The position numbers and the translations under genes were made by a program. Below the pieces are notes generated by a model that saw nothing but the letters and a program-made list of their open reading frames with translations, was not told the DNA's origin and did no database searches. 64,000 bases of DNA. It comes from Jidongwangia harbinensis (GTDB lineage Bacteria > Actinomycetota > Actinomycetes > Mycobacteriales > Micromonosporaceae). Positions 1 through 7,256 of the stretch are shown in pieces. The stretch covers positions 1-64,000 of the forward strand of contig NZ_JAIWNC010000013.1 in assembly GCF_020216025.1 (NCBI RefSeq), given 5' to 3'. Within the stretch, counting starts at the first letter, position 1, and every line of letters starts with the position of its first letter.

Positions 1-1
1 C

Positions 2-187
2 CCGGCCCCCCGCGGGCCCCCGGGGCCGGTGCCGCTGGTGCTCGCCCCCGCGCCCGGTGCGGCCGCGTGCCCGCACTGCGGGCACGCCGCCACCGAGCGG
101 ATCGCCGCGTTCAGTGCCACCGCGTGCCGGGAGCTGCGCCGGTGCCCGTCCTGCCGGGAACCCTTCGAACACGTGAAGGAGATCTGA
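2..187 (+). CDS. paaD: Phenylacetyl-CoA 1,2-epoxidase subunit PaaD (PaaJ), C-terminal fragment
   Basis: Only the last 61 codons are inside the window; the 5' end lies upstream. The visible protein ends with a CPHCG ... CPSCREPF zinc-ribbon-like tail: two Cys pairs separated by a short stretch with a T-A-C-R-E-L core. That is the characteristic end of PaaD, the DUF59-type protein thought to help mature the PaaABCDE ring-epoxidising complex. One base separates its TGA from the GTG start of the next gene, whose product is the PaaE reductase, and this supports the assignment and an operon. The proline/alanine-rich stretch before the tail is presumably the linker after the DUF59 domain. Confidence 0.82.
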   Translation, partial: PAPRGPPGPVPLVLAPAPGAAACPHCGHAATERIAAFSATACRELRRCPSCREPFEHVKEI

Positions 188-188
188 G

Positions 189-1247
189 GTGGTGGTACGG
201 GAGTTCCATCCGCTGCGGGTGGCCGCGGTCGAGCGCCTCTGCGACGACGCGGTGGCGGTGACCTTCGACGTGCCGTCCGACCTCGCCGGGCGGTACGCGT
301 TCCGGCCGGGTCAGTCGCTGACCGTGCGCCGGTCGATCGGCGGCGCGGACGAGCGGCGTACGTACTCGATCTGCGCCCCGGCCGGCGCCCGCCCCCGGAT
401 CGGGGTGCGTGAGGTGCCGGGCGGGCTGGTCTCGTCCTGGCTGGTGCACGAGGTGCGGCCGGGCGACCGGGTGGAGGTGGCGCCGCCGTCCGGCACGTTC
501 ACGCCGGACCTGGCGGCCGGCGGGCGGCACGTGCTGGTCGCGGCCGGTTCCGGGATCACGCCGCTGCTGTCCATCGCCGCGTCCCTGTTGCGGCACCCGG
601 ACGCCCAGGTGAGCGTGCTGTACGGCAACCGCCGGGCGGACACCGTGATGTTCGCCGAGGAACTCGCCGACCTGAAGGACGCGTACCCGTCGCGGCTCGA
701 ACTCGTCCATCTGCTGTCCCGCGAGGCGCGCGAGGCCGACCTGCTCACCGGTCGCCTGGACGCGCCGAAGCTGCGGATGCTGCTGCCGCTGCTGATCGAC
801 GTGCCGGACGTGGACCACTGGTGGCTGTGCGGCCCGTTCGGCATGGTGACCGACGCGACCCAGGTGCTCGGCGAGCTGGGCGTGGCACCGGACCGGATCC
901 ACCGCGAGCTGTTCTGGGTGGACGAGGCCCCGCCGGAGGTGGTCCGCGCGGAACGCCGGCCGGACGGCCCGGTCAGCGACGTCACCGTGGTGCTCGACGG
1001 GCGGGCCAGTACGGTCGGTGTCGCGGCCGGCCACACCGTGCTGGAGGGCGCCCAGCGGTCCCGGCCGGACCTGCCGTTCGCGTGCAAGGGCGGGGTGTGC
1101 GGCACCTGCCGGGCGCGGGTGGTGGCGGGCGAGGTCACGATGCGCCGCAACTTCGCGCTGGAGCCGCGCGAGGTGGCCGCCGGGTACGTCCTGACGTGTC
1201 AGTCGACCCCGGTCTCGCCGACCGTGGTGGTCGACTTCGACGAGTGA
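189..1247 (+). CDS. paaE: Phenylacetyl-CoA 1,2-epoxidase reductase subunit PaaE (PaaK)
   Basis: A 352-residue NAD(P)H-dependent flavin/iron-sulfur reductase that passes electrons to the di-iron PaaA oxygenase in aerobic phenylacetate breakdown. From the N-terminus it shows a ferredoxin-reductase FAD domain (RTYSICAP near residues 57-64), a nucleotide domain (AAGSGITPLL, and LCGPFGM near 213), and a C-terminal plant-type [2Fe-2S] domain with Cys299-x4-Cys304-x2-Cys307-x29-Cys337. The length fits the family. The GTG at 189 follows the paaD stop by one base, with AAGGAG upstream. It is the last gene of the paa operon here; the next gene is unrelated. Confidence 0.93.
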   Translation: MVVREFHPLRVAAVERLCDDAVAVTFDVPSDLAGRYAFRPGQSLTVRRSIGGADERRTYSICAPAGARPRIGVREVPGGLVSSWLVHEVRPGDRVEVAPPSGTFTPDLAAGGRHVLVAAGSGITPLLSIAASLLRHPDAQVSVLYGNRRADTVMFAEELADLKDAYPSRLELVHLLSREAREADLLTGRLDAPKLRMLLPLLIDVPDVDHWWLCGPFGMVTDATQVLGELGVAPDRIHRELFWVDEAPPEVVRAERRPDGPVSDVTVVLDGRASTVGVAAGHTVLEGAQRSRPDLPFACKGGVCGTCRARVVAGEVTMRRNFALEPREVAAGYVLTCQSTPVSPTVVVDFDE

Positions 1248-1349
1248 TCTACCAGGGGATACTACGCACGGTGGAGGTCCCGGGTTCACCCTCGGCGGGT
1301 TCTGTGCACAACCGCATAGCGGCCGTCCCGTCCGCAGGTTTCTGCGTAT

Positions 1350-1372
1350 GTAGTGCAAGAAGATCGCACTAC
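1350..1372 (+). promoter_or_regulatory. Perfect inverted repeat upstream of the cutinase gene
   Basis: GTAGTGC (1350-1356) and GCACTAC (1366-1372) are perfect 7-bp arms around a 9-nt spacer. The repeat ends 17 nt before the ATG at 1390, just ahead of the GAGAGGGGAC ribosome site. It could be a repressor operator or a hairpin in the leader RNA. Its TGTAGTG ... CACTAC half-sites resemble the TetR-type operator at 39977-40008, but the spacing differs (11 versus 18 nt). Confidence 0.5.
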
Positions 1373-1389
1373 GAGAGGGGACGATCGAC

Positions 1390-2076
1390 ATGCGAGGACG
1401 CACCGCGCTCGCGCTCGGGATCGCAGCCGTCACGGTGGCCGCGGGGCTGGCCGTGGCGCCGCTGACGTTCGCCGCGCAGGCGCCCGCGAACAGCTGCCCG
1501 GACCTGGAGATCATCGGTGCCCGGGGCACCACCGAACGGCCCGGCCTGGGCGTGGTCCTCACGCCGCTGGCGCAGCGGATCACCCGCGAGGTGCCGCAGA
1601 CGGTACGGACCACGGCACTGGACTATCCGGCCTCGTTCAACTACACCGCCAGCGTGCGCCAGGGCGTCACCCGGCTCGCGTCGGACCTGCAACGCACCGC
1701 CGGGGCGTGCCCGGACACCCGGTTCGTCCTGATGGGCTACTCGCAGGGCGCGGACGTGGTCGGGGACGCGATCGCCGGCAGCGGCCGCCGGGCACCGGCG
1801 CTGTCCGGCGCGCTGACCGACCGGATCGCCGCGGTGCTGCTGTTCGGCGATCCGGCGTTCACCGCCGGGGAACCGTTCAACGTCACGGACGGCGCCCGGT
1901 CCGGCATCTTCCCGCGCGGTGCGGGACGCCTGGACACGGTGGCCGATCGGACCCAGTCGTTCTGCAACCGCAACGACCGCTTCTGCCAGGGCGGCACCAG
2001 TCTGGCCGCGCACCTCGCCTACGGCGGGTTCGCCGACGAGGCGACCGCCTTCGTGGCCGGGCAGGCCGCCGGCTGA
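1390..2076 (+). CDS. Secreted cutinase-family serine esterase
   Basis: A 228-residue alpha/beta-hydrolase of the cutinase/acetylxylan-esterase family, predicted to cleave ester bonds in cutin, lipids or polyesters outside the cell. Residues 1-32 form a signal peptide: an Arg-containing start, an Ala/Val/Leu core, and probable cleavage after an AQA-like site. The catalytic triad reads as Ser118 in GYSQG, Asp196 in NRNDRF and His208 in AHLAY. Paired cysteines (NSCPD, GACPD, SFCNR, RFCQG) match the two disulfides usual in the family. The ATG follows GAGAGGGGAC and a strong inverted repeat. It appears monocistronic. The exact substrate cannot be told from sequence. Confidence 0.88.
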   Translation: MRGRTALALGIAAVTVAAGLAVAPLTFAAQAPANSCPDLEIIGARGTTERPGLGVVLTPLAQRITREVPQTVRTTALDYPASFNYTASVRQGVTRLASDLQRTAGACPDTRFVLMGYSQGADVVGDAIAGSGRRAPALSGALTDRIAAVLLFGDPAFTAGEPFNVTDGARSGIFPRGAGRLDTVADRTQSFCNRNDRFCQGGTSLAAHLAYGGFADEATAFVAGQAAG

Positions 2077-2096
2077 CCGGTCACCCGGAGACCGGT
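2076..2096. terminator. Candidate bidirectional hairpin between convergent genes
   Basis: ACCGGTC (2076-2082) and GACCGGT (2090-2096) form a perfect 7-bp stem with a 7-nt loop directly at the cutinase stop. Near-repeats of CGGTCAGCCGGAGA follow up to the stop of the opposing gene. There is no T-tract, as is common in high-GC actinomycetes, so terminator function rests on its convergent position. Confidence 0.45.
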
Positions 2097-2110
2097 CAGC
2101 CGGAGATCGG

Positions 2111-3049
2111 TCAGCCGGAGACCGGCGGGGCGCCCGCCAGCGCCCCGGGCCGCGGTTGCCGCGCGCGCCGCCACACCGCCAGGGCGAGCAGGGCCCCGGG
2201 CATCAGGCCGATCAGCCACAGCACCGCCACCGGCACGAACACCAGACTGCCGAGCGGGCCGCGCACCTCGGGCGGCGCGCCGATCTCACCGCCCGGGCAG
2301 GCGACCGCCACCCGCCCGGCGCGCGGCAGGTCGAACACCCCGAACAGGACGGTCACCACGCCGTCGCCGTGGTCGGTGAACCGCACCGACGGCTGCCGCA
2401 CCGCGATCCCGTTCCCGTCCGCGCCGGTGACGGTGCAGGACCCCGGCTGGTCGTTGTACCGGGCGAACACGGCGTGCCGTCCGGCCGGCAGCTCGACCGA
2501 CGCGGCGGTGGTGGTGCGTGCCGGGACGAACCGTGCGGTGGCCATCTCGGCGCCGTGGCCGACGAAACCGGTCACGCCGTACACGCCGAGGATCGCGGCC
2601 GCGCCGGCCACCCGGTACCAACGGCGGGCCGGGACCACCGCGGGCGGGCGACGCCGCAGCAGCCCGGCGCCGAAGCCGAGGGCGGCGGTGGCCACCGGGA
2701 CCGGGATCAGCGGCACCCAGGACGGGCCGTCGCGCAGATCCGCCGCGAGCGGGATCACCCAGCGGAAGACCGCGTCGCCGGCGGCGAAGTACACCACCGC
2801 GACCCCGGCGGCCGCGGCCAGCACCGGCGCCAGTCGCCGGCCGATCGCGGCGGCGCCGGCTCCCGGGGCGGTCCGCCGGCCGTGGTGGGCACCGAGCACC
2901 AGGCCGGCCACCGCCACGACCACCGCCGCCAGCGTGACCACCTCGGCCCGGTCCGGCCGGTGCCCCTCGTGCTGCCCGGCGGCCAGCCACCCGGGGGTGA
3001 GGAGCAGGGCGGCCGGGATCCAGCCCAGCCACATCGCGATACGTGCCAC
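2111..3049 (-). CDS. Multi-pass membrane protein of unknown function
   Basis: 312 residues and not recognised as a named family. There are about five hydrophobic segments: near residues 4-22, 38-55, 75-92, 110-130 and 150-168. A soluble, Cys-containing C-terminal part (roughly 175-265; two cysteines, in GSCTV and VACPG) follows, and then a last membrane segment near 272-295. This suggests a membrane-anchored extracytoplasmic beta-rich domain. The GTG start at 3049 sits 6 nt after a TAGCGT box, which suggests leaderless transcription. It is convergent with the cutinase gene and divergent from the next small gene. Confidence 0.72.
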   Translation of the reverse strand: MARIAMWLGWIPAALLLTPGWLAAGQHEGHRPDRAEVVTLAAVVVAVAGLVLGAHHGRRTAPGAGAAAIGRRLAPVLAAAAGVAVVYFAAGDAVFRWVIPLAADLRDGPSWVPLIPVPVATAALGFGAGLLRRRPPAVVPARRWYRVAGAAAILGVYGVTGFVGHGAEMATARFVPARTTTAASVELPAGRHAVFARYNDQPGSCTVTGADGNGIAVRQPSVRFTDHGDGVVTVLFGVFDLPRAGRVAVACPGGEIGAPPEVRGPLGSLVFVPVAVLWLIGLMPGALLALAVWRRARQPRPGALAGAPPVSG

Positions 3050-3101
3050 GCGGCGACGCTAGCCGAGCCGGTCCAGCGGCGCCGTCTGCTATAGAGAGGG
3101 C

Positions 3102-3431
3102 ATGCATGACGGTGATCCGCACATCCACGTCGATGCGAAGCTGCTCGGCGGCGTGGCGGTCCGCGAGCGGCTGGCGGCCACCTTCGGCCTGGTCGCCGAC
3201 CTGCCGGCCAGCGTCACCACCGGATGCGACCGGCGGGTGCCGCTGGCGATGACGTCCGTGCACCCGGAGAAGGTCACCTGCCTGGCCTGCCGCCAGTTCG
3301 CGCACCGGGGACACCTGAAGCTCGCCGATCAACTGGACGACCTCGGCCGGTTGCCGGGCAGCCCGCTGACCGGCGGGCAGACCGCGGACGCCGCGGCCCG
3401 GCACCGGGACTTCGCCCGCCGGTTCGCCTAG
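3102..3431 (+). CDS. Hypothetical protein, 109 residues
   Basis: No family recognised. The protein is soluble, with no signal or membrane segment. It has three cysteines (GCDRR, and LACRQ with a preceding TC) and a His-rich start (MHDGDPHIHVD), so metal binding is possible but unproven. The ATG lies 6 nt downstream of TATAGA (3090-3095), a good -10 box for leaderless expression. The gene is followed after 11 nt by a VOC-family gene in the same direction. Confidence 0.6.
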   Translation: MHDGDPHIHVDAKLLGGVAVRERLAATFGLVADLPASVTTGCDRRVPLAMTSVHPEKVTCLACRQFAHRGHLKLADQLDDLGRLPGSPLTGGQTADAAARHRDFARRFA

Positions 3432-3442
3432 GGTCGCGGGGC

Positions 3443-3823
3443 ATGAGCGTGATCAGGCAGCTGTCGCTGGGCGTGGACGACGACGAGCGGGCGGGCGCGT
3501 TCTGGGCGCGGGCCCTGGGGTACGTGCGGCGTCCGCCCCGGTACGACGGCGACGACTGGATCGTGCTGGAGCCGCCGCCGGGCGTACCCGGGGTGCCCCT
3601 GGCCATGGACGTCAGCGGCAGCCCGGCGCCGGACCTGCCGCGCATCCACCTGGACCTGGCCGCGCCGGACGGCGACCTCGACGCCGAGGTGGACCGCCTG
3701 GTGGCGCTGGGCGCGCAGCGGGTGGACTGGCCGTACTACCCGGCGGAGCCCGGGCCCGGCGAACCCCGGTACGTGGTGCTCGCCGACCCGGAGGGCAACC
3801 GCTTCTGCGTCGCCGAGTACTGA
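3443..3823 (+). CDS. VOC (glyoxalase/bleomycin-resistance fold) protein
   Basis: 126 residues with the paired beta-alpha-beta-beta-beta pattern of the vicinal-oxygen-chelate fold. It opens with IRQLSLGVDD, has a central RIHLDLA strand, and ends with ADPEGNRFCVAEY, the usual DPEGN-F-C end of glyoxalase-like proteins. Such proteins may be metalloenzymes or ligand-binding resistance proteins; the substrate is not evident. ATG is at 3443, behind a TAGGGT box. The gene faces glgC, with only 4 bp between their stops. Confidence 0.82.
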   Translation: MSVIRQLSLGVDDDERAGAFWARALGYVRRPPRYDGDDWIVLEPPPGVPGVPLAMDVSGSPAPDLPRIHLDLAAPDGDLDAEVDRLVALGAQRVDWPYYPAEPGPGEPRYVVLADPEGNRFCVAEY

Positions 3824-3827
3824 CCGG

Positions 3828-5063
3828 TCACAGCTCGACGCGCTGGCCCTTGCCGACGACCACCACCCCGGCGTCGGAGACCGTGTAGAGCTTGCGGTCG
3901 CGGTCCAGGTCGACGCCGATCTGCGCGCCCTCGGGCACGATCACGTTCTTGTCCAGGATCGCGTTGCGGATCACCGCGCGCCGCCCGACCTGCACGCCCT
4001 CCATCAGCACCGAGCCCTCGACGTGCGCCCACGAGTTGACCCGCACGTTCGGCGAGATGACCGAGCGCTCGACCAGGGCGCCGGACACCACCACGCCGGG
4101 GGAGATCATCGACTCCACCGCGCGGCCGGCCCGGTCGTCGAAGCCGTGCACGAACTTGGCCGGCGGCCACGGGCCGTACTGGGTGAGGATCGGCCACTCC
4201 ATGTTGTAGAGGTTGAACACCGGCAGCGTGGCGATCAGGTCGGTGTGCGCCTCGTAGAACGAGTCCAGCGTCCCGACGTCGCGCCAGTAGCCGCGGTCGC
4301 GGTCGGTGCTGCCGGGCACCTCGTTGTCGCGGAAGTCGTACACGTTGGCCTCGCCGCGTTCCACCAGCATGGGAATGATGTTGCCGCCCATGTCGTGCTT
4401 CGAGTCCGGGTCCTCCGCGTCCCGGCTGACCGCCTCACACAGCGCCCGGGTGGAGAACACGTAGTTGCCCATCGACGCGAAGATCTCGTCCGGCGCGTCC
4501 GGCAGGCCGTCCACCTCGGTGGGCTTCTCCCGGAAGGCGCGGATCCGGCGCGGGTCGGCGGGGTCCACCTCGATGACGCCGAACTGGTCGGACATCGTCT
4601 TGGGCTGGCGGATGCCGGCCACCGTGACCGCCGCGCCGGAGGCGATGTGCGCGTCGACCATCTGCTTCGGGTCCATCCGGTAGATGTGGTCGGCGCCGAA
4701 GACGATGACGTAGTCCGGGTTCTCGTCGTTGATCAGGTTCAGGCTCTGGTAGATGGCGTCCGCGGAGCCGGCGAACCAGCGCGGGCCGAGCCGTTGCTGC
4801 GCCGGCACCGGGGTCACGTAGTTGCCCAGCAGCGTGGACATCCGCCAGGTCTTGGTGATGTGCCGGTCCAGGGAGTGCGACTTGTACTGGGTCAGCACGA
4901 CGATCTTCAGGAATCCGCCGTTGGCGAGATTCGACAGCACGAAGTCGATCATGCGGTAGATGCCGCCGAAGGGTACGCCGGGCTTGGCCCGGTCGGCCGT
5001 CAGCGGCATCAGGCGCTTGCCTTCGCCACCGGCCAGAACGATTGCGAGCACCTTGACAGCCAT
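3828..5063 (-). CDS. glgC: Glucose-1-phosphate adenylyltransferase (ADP-glucose pyrophosphorylase)
   Basis: 411 residues. It makes ADP-glucose from ATP and glucose-1-phosphate, the committed step to glycogen and, in actinobacteria, to maltose-1-phosphate for alpha-glucans. The N-terminal nucleotidyltransferase signature AGGEGKRLMPLT is followed by KPGVPFGG, VFGADHIYRMD, and a sugar-phosphate region with GYWRDVGT. The C-terminal third is the left-handed beta-helix with hexapeptide-like repeats (SVISPNVRVNSWAHVEGSVL). The length fits GlgC. It is divergent from glgA across 60 bp. On its own strand a TAGCGT box lies 7 nt before the ATG, suggesting a leaderless transcript. Confidence 0.95.
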   Translation of the reverse strand: MAVKVLAIVLAGGEGKRLMPLTADRAKPGVPFGGIYRMIDFVLSNLANGGFLKIVVLTQYKSHSLDRHITKTWRMSTLLGNYVTPVPAQQRLGPRWFAGSADAIYQSLNLINDENPDYVIVFGADHIYRMDPKQMVDAHIASGAAVTVAGIRQPKTMSDQFGVIEVDPADPRRIRAFREKPTEVDGLPDAPDEIFASMGNYVFSTRALCEAVSRDAEDPDSKHDMGGNIIPMLVERGEANVYDFRDNEVPGSTDRDRGYWRDVGTLDSFYEAHTDLIATLPVFNLYNMEWPILTQYGPWPPAKFVHGFDDRAGRAVESMISPGVVVSGALVERSVISPNVRVNSWAHVEGSVLMEGVQVGRRAVIRNAILDKNVIVPEGAQIGVDLDRDRKLYTVSDAGVVVVGKGQRVEL

Positions 5064-5123
5064 GGCAAGGACGCTAACTTTCCGCGTGCGCCAGCGCCAG
5101 CCGAAGCGACTAATCTACGAACT
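5064..5123. promoter_or_regulatory. Bidirectional glgC/glgA promoter region
   Basis: A 60-bp gap between divergent glgC and glgA. On the plus strand TAATCT (5111-5116) lies 7 nt before the glgA GTG. On the minus strand TAGCGT lies 7 nt before the glgC ATG. Both fit leaderless initiation at back-to-back promoters. No convincing -35 hexamer or operator palindrome was found. Confidence 0.55.
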
Positions 5124-6335
5124 GTGACCGATTCGAGTTCCGCCCCGCTCCGCGTCGACCTGCTCACCCGGGAGTACCCGCCGGAGGTGTACGGCGGCGC
5201 CGGTGTCCACCTGGAGTACCTGGCCCGGGATCTGCGGGCGCTCGCGGACGTGCGGGTGCACTGCTTCGGCGGCAAGCGCGACGAGCCGGGCGTCACCGCG
5301 TACCCGTATCCGGTCGACCTGGCCGGCGCCAACGCGGCGCTGCGCACCATGGGCGTGGACCTGGCGATGGCGGCCGGCGCGGCCGGCACCGACATCGTGC
5401 ACAGCCACACCTGGTACGCGAACTTCGCCGGTCACGCCGCCAAGCTGCTGCACGGCGTGCCGCACGTGGTCACCACGCACAGTCTGGAGCCGCTGCGGCC
5501 GTGGAAGGCCGAGCAGCTCGGCGGCGGCTACGCGCTCTCGTCGTTCTGCGAGCGCACCGCCATCGAGCACGCGGACGCGGTGATCGCGGTGTCCGGCGGC
5601 ATGCGGCGCGACGTGCTGGCCGCGTACCCGTCGGTGGATCCGGCGAAGGTCCGGGTGGTCTACAACGGCATCGACACCGAGCAGTACCAGCCGGACCACG
5701 GCACCGACGTGATCGACCGGCTGGGCATCGACCGCAACCGGCCCAGCGTGGTGTTCGTCGGCCGGATCACCCGGCAGAAGGGCCTGCCCTATCTGATGCG
5801 GGCCTGCCACGACCTGCCGCCGGACGCGCAGATCGTGCTGCTGGCCGGCGCGCCGGACACCAAGGAGATCGCCGCCGAGGTGGAGGGGCTGGCCGCGCAG
5901 TTGCGCGGCGCCCGCGACCCGGACGGCGTGATCTGGGTGCAGGACATGCTGCCCAAGCACGAGGTGGTGCAGGTCCTCACGCACGCCTCGGTGTTCGTCT
6001 GCCCGTCCATCTACGAGCCGATGGGCATCGTCAACCTGGAGGCGATGGCCTGCGAGACCGCGGTGGTGGCCACCGCCACCGGCGGCATCCCGGAGGTGGT
6101 CGCGGACGGCGAGACCGGCCTGCTGGTGCCGATCGAGCAGGCCGACGACGGCACCGGTACGCCGCTCTACCCGGACCGGTTCGTCGCCGACCTGGCCGCC
6201 GCGCTGACCGAGCTGCTCGCCGACGAGTCCCGGGCGCGGGCGATGGGGCTGGCCGGCCGCCGCCGGGCGGTGGAGAAGTTCTCCTGGTCCACCATCGCCG
6301 AGGACACCATGGCGGTCTACCGCTCGCTGCTCTGA
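5124..6335 (+). CDS. glgA: GT4-type glycogen synthase / maltose-1-phosphate synthase (GlgA/GlgM, actinobacterial type)
   Basis: 403 residues with a two-domain GT-B fold. The N-terminal domain has TREYPPEVYGGAGVH and the C-terminal domain has FVGRITRQKGLPYL and a nucleotide-binding E-x7-E region (PSIYEPMGIVNLEAMA). This is the short Corynebacterium/Mycobacterium class divergently paired with glgC. The mycobacterial member Rv1212c was shown to make maltose-1-phosphate from ADP-glucose and glucose-1-phosphate (GlgM), so that activity is as likely as classic glycogen synthase. GTG 5124 was chosen because it follows a TAATCT box by 7 nt and matches the family N-terminus. Its 3' end overlaps the convergent gene by 19 bp. 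Confidence 0.92.
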   Translation: MTDSSSAPLRVDLLTREYPPEVYGGAGVHLEYLARDLRALADVRVHCFGGKRDEPGVTAYPYPVDLAGANAALRTMGVDLAMAAGAAGTDIVHSHTWYANFAGHAAKLLHGVPHVVTTHSLEPLRPWKAEQLGGGYALSSFCERTAIEHADAVIAVSGGMRRDVLAAYPSVDPAKVRVVYNGIDTEQYQPDHGTDVIDRLGIDRNRPSVVFVGRITRQKGLPYLMRACHDLPPDAQIVLLAGAPDTKEIAAEVEGLAAQLRGARDPDGVIWVQDMLPKHEVVQVLTHASVFVCPSIYEPMGIVNLEAMACETAVVATATGGIPEVVADGETGLLVPIEQADDGTGTPLYPDRFVADLAAALTELLADESRARAMGLAGRRRAVEKFSWSTIAEDTMAVYRSLL

Positions 6336-7213
6336 AGGATGGCGTGTGCCGCGGCCCGGCCCGACCGCCAGGCGGTCTGTACCCGGGGCCGCCCGAACGC
6401 GTCGCCGGCCAGGTAGACGGTTCCGTCCACGGCGAATTCGCCGTCGCCCGGTTCCGGTTGCGCGTAGGTCCAGCGATGCACCCGGGTCTCCGTGGCCGGC
6501 GGCAGCCCGAGCAGGCCGCGGACCGCCTCCTCCAGGTCGCCGGCGGCGGACACCGGGTCGGCCAGGTGCCGGTGTGCGAAACCGGCCGTGGAATGGGCGA
6601 CCAGCACCGGTGCCCGGTCGCCGCGGCGGTCGCCGTCGTCGCAGACGGTGGCCAGCACCGGGTGGTCGTTGACGAACGCCCCGGCGAAGTCGTCCCACGC
6701 CCGCCGCGGATAGGTCAGCACCGCGGTGAGCACCGGCGCCCAGCGCTGTGACCGGGCGGCGGCGCTGTCGGCGAGCCGCAGGGCCTGCGGTCCCGGCATG
6801 GCGAGCACCACCGCGTCCGCGTCCGGCAGCGTGGTCACCTCGTCCCGCAGCGTCACGTCGAGCCCGCCGGCCAGGTCCTCGGCGAGCGAGCGCAGCCCCC
6901 CGGGCGCGGCCCAGCGCACCGGCCCGGTGGCCGGTTCGGCCCCCGCGGTGCCCCGGTAGGTCCGCAGCGTGTCGGTCCACGGGCGGGCCAGCCCGCGGCG
7001 CTGCCAGTCGGCGGCCAGCGCGGCGAAACCCGGGTCGTCCGCGGTGAAGTAGGCCGCGCCGAGGTCGGCGTACCGGCCGTCGAACCGCTTGCTGGCCAGC
7101 CGCCCGCCGACCACCCGGCCGCGTTCGCGCACCCGGACGTCCACGCCCGCGTCGGCGAGCACGCGGGCGCAGGACAGGCCGGCCACACCGGCGCCCACCA
7201 CGGTCACTCTCAC
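6317..7213 (-). CDS. Renalase-like FAD-dependent amine oxidoreductase
   Basis: 298 residues. The N-terminus is a Rossmann FAD motif (VVGAGVAGLSCARVLADAG) followed by a GR-rich segment (RGRVVGGRLASKR) and DLGAAYFT, as in the renalase/amine-oxidase-like (NAD(P)/FAD-dependent) family. The C-terminus has the second FAD contact, VYLAGDAFGRPRVQTAWRSG. The substrate is unknown; bacterial renalase relatives oxidise isomeric dihydronicotinamides. GTG 7213 was taken because TAGAGT lies 7 nt upstream; GTG 7207 is an alternative. The last 19 bp overlap the end of glgA on the other strand, so read-through there would be antisense. Confidence 0.85.
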   Translation of the reverse strand: MRVTVVGAGVAGLSCARVLADAGVDVRVRERGRVVGGRLASKRFDGRYADLGAAYFTADDPGFAALAADWQRRGLARPWTDTLRTYRGTAGAEPATGPVRWAAPGGLRSLAEDLAGGLDVTLRDEVTTLPDADAVVLAMPGPQALRLADSAAARSQRWAPVLTAVLTYPRRAWDDFAGAFVNDHPVLATVCDDGDRRGDRAPVLVAHSTAGFAHRHLADPVSAAGDLEEAVRGLLGLPPATETRVHRWTYAQPEPGDGEFAVDGTVYLAGDAFGRPRVQTAWRSGRAAAHAILQSSER

Positions 7214-7256
7214 CCGGGCGACTCTACGTCCGGCGGCGCCGGGCACACTGGGTGCC

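Noticed and set aside
5009..6980. Long minus-strand frames opposite glgA
   Set aside because: They run antisense through glgA, have no start signals, and read as Arg/His-rich sequence.
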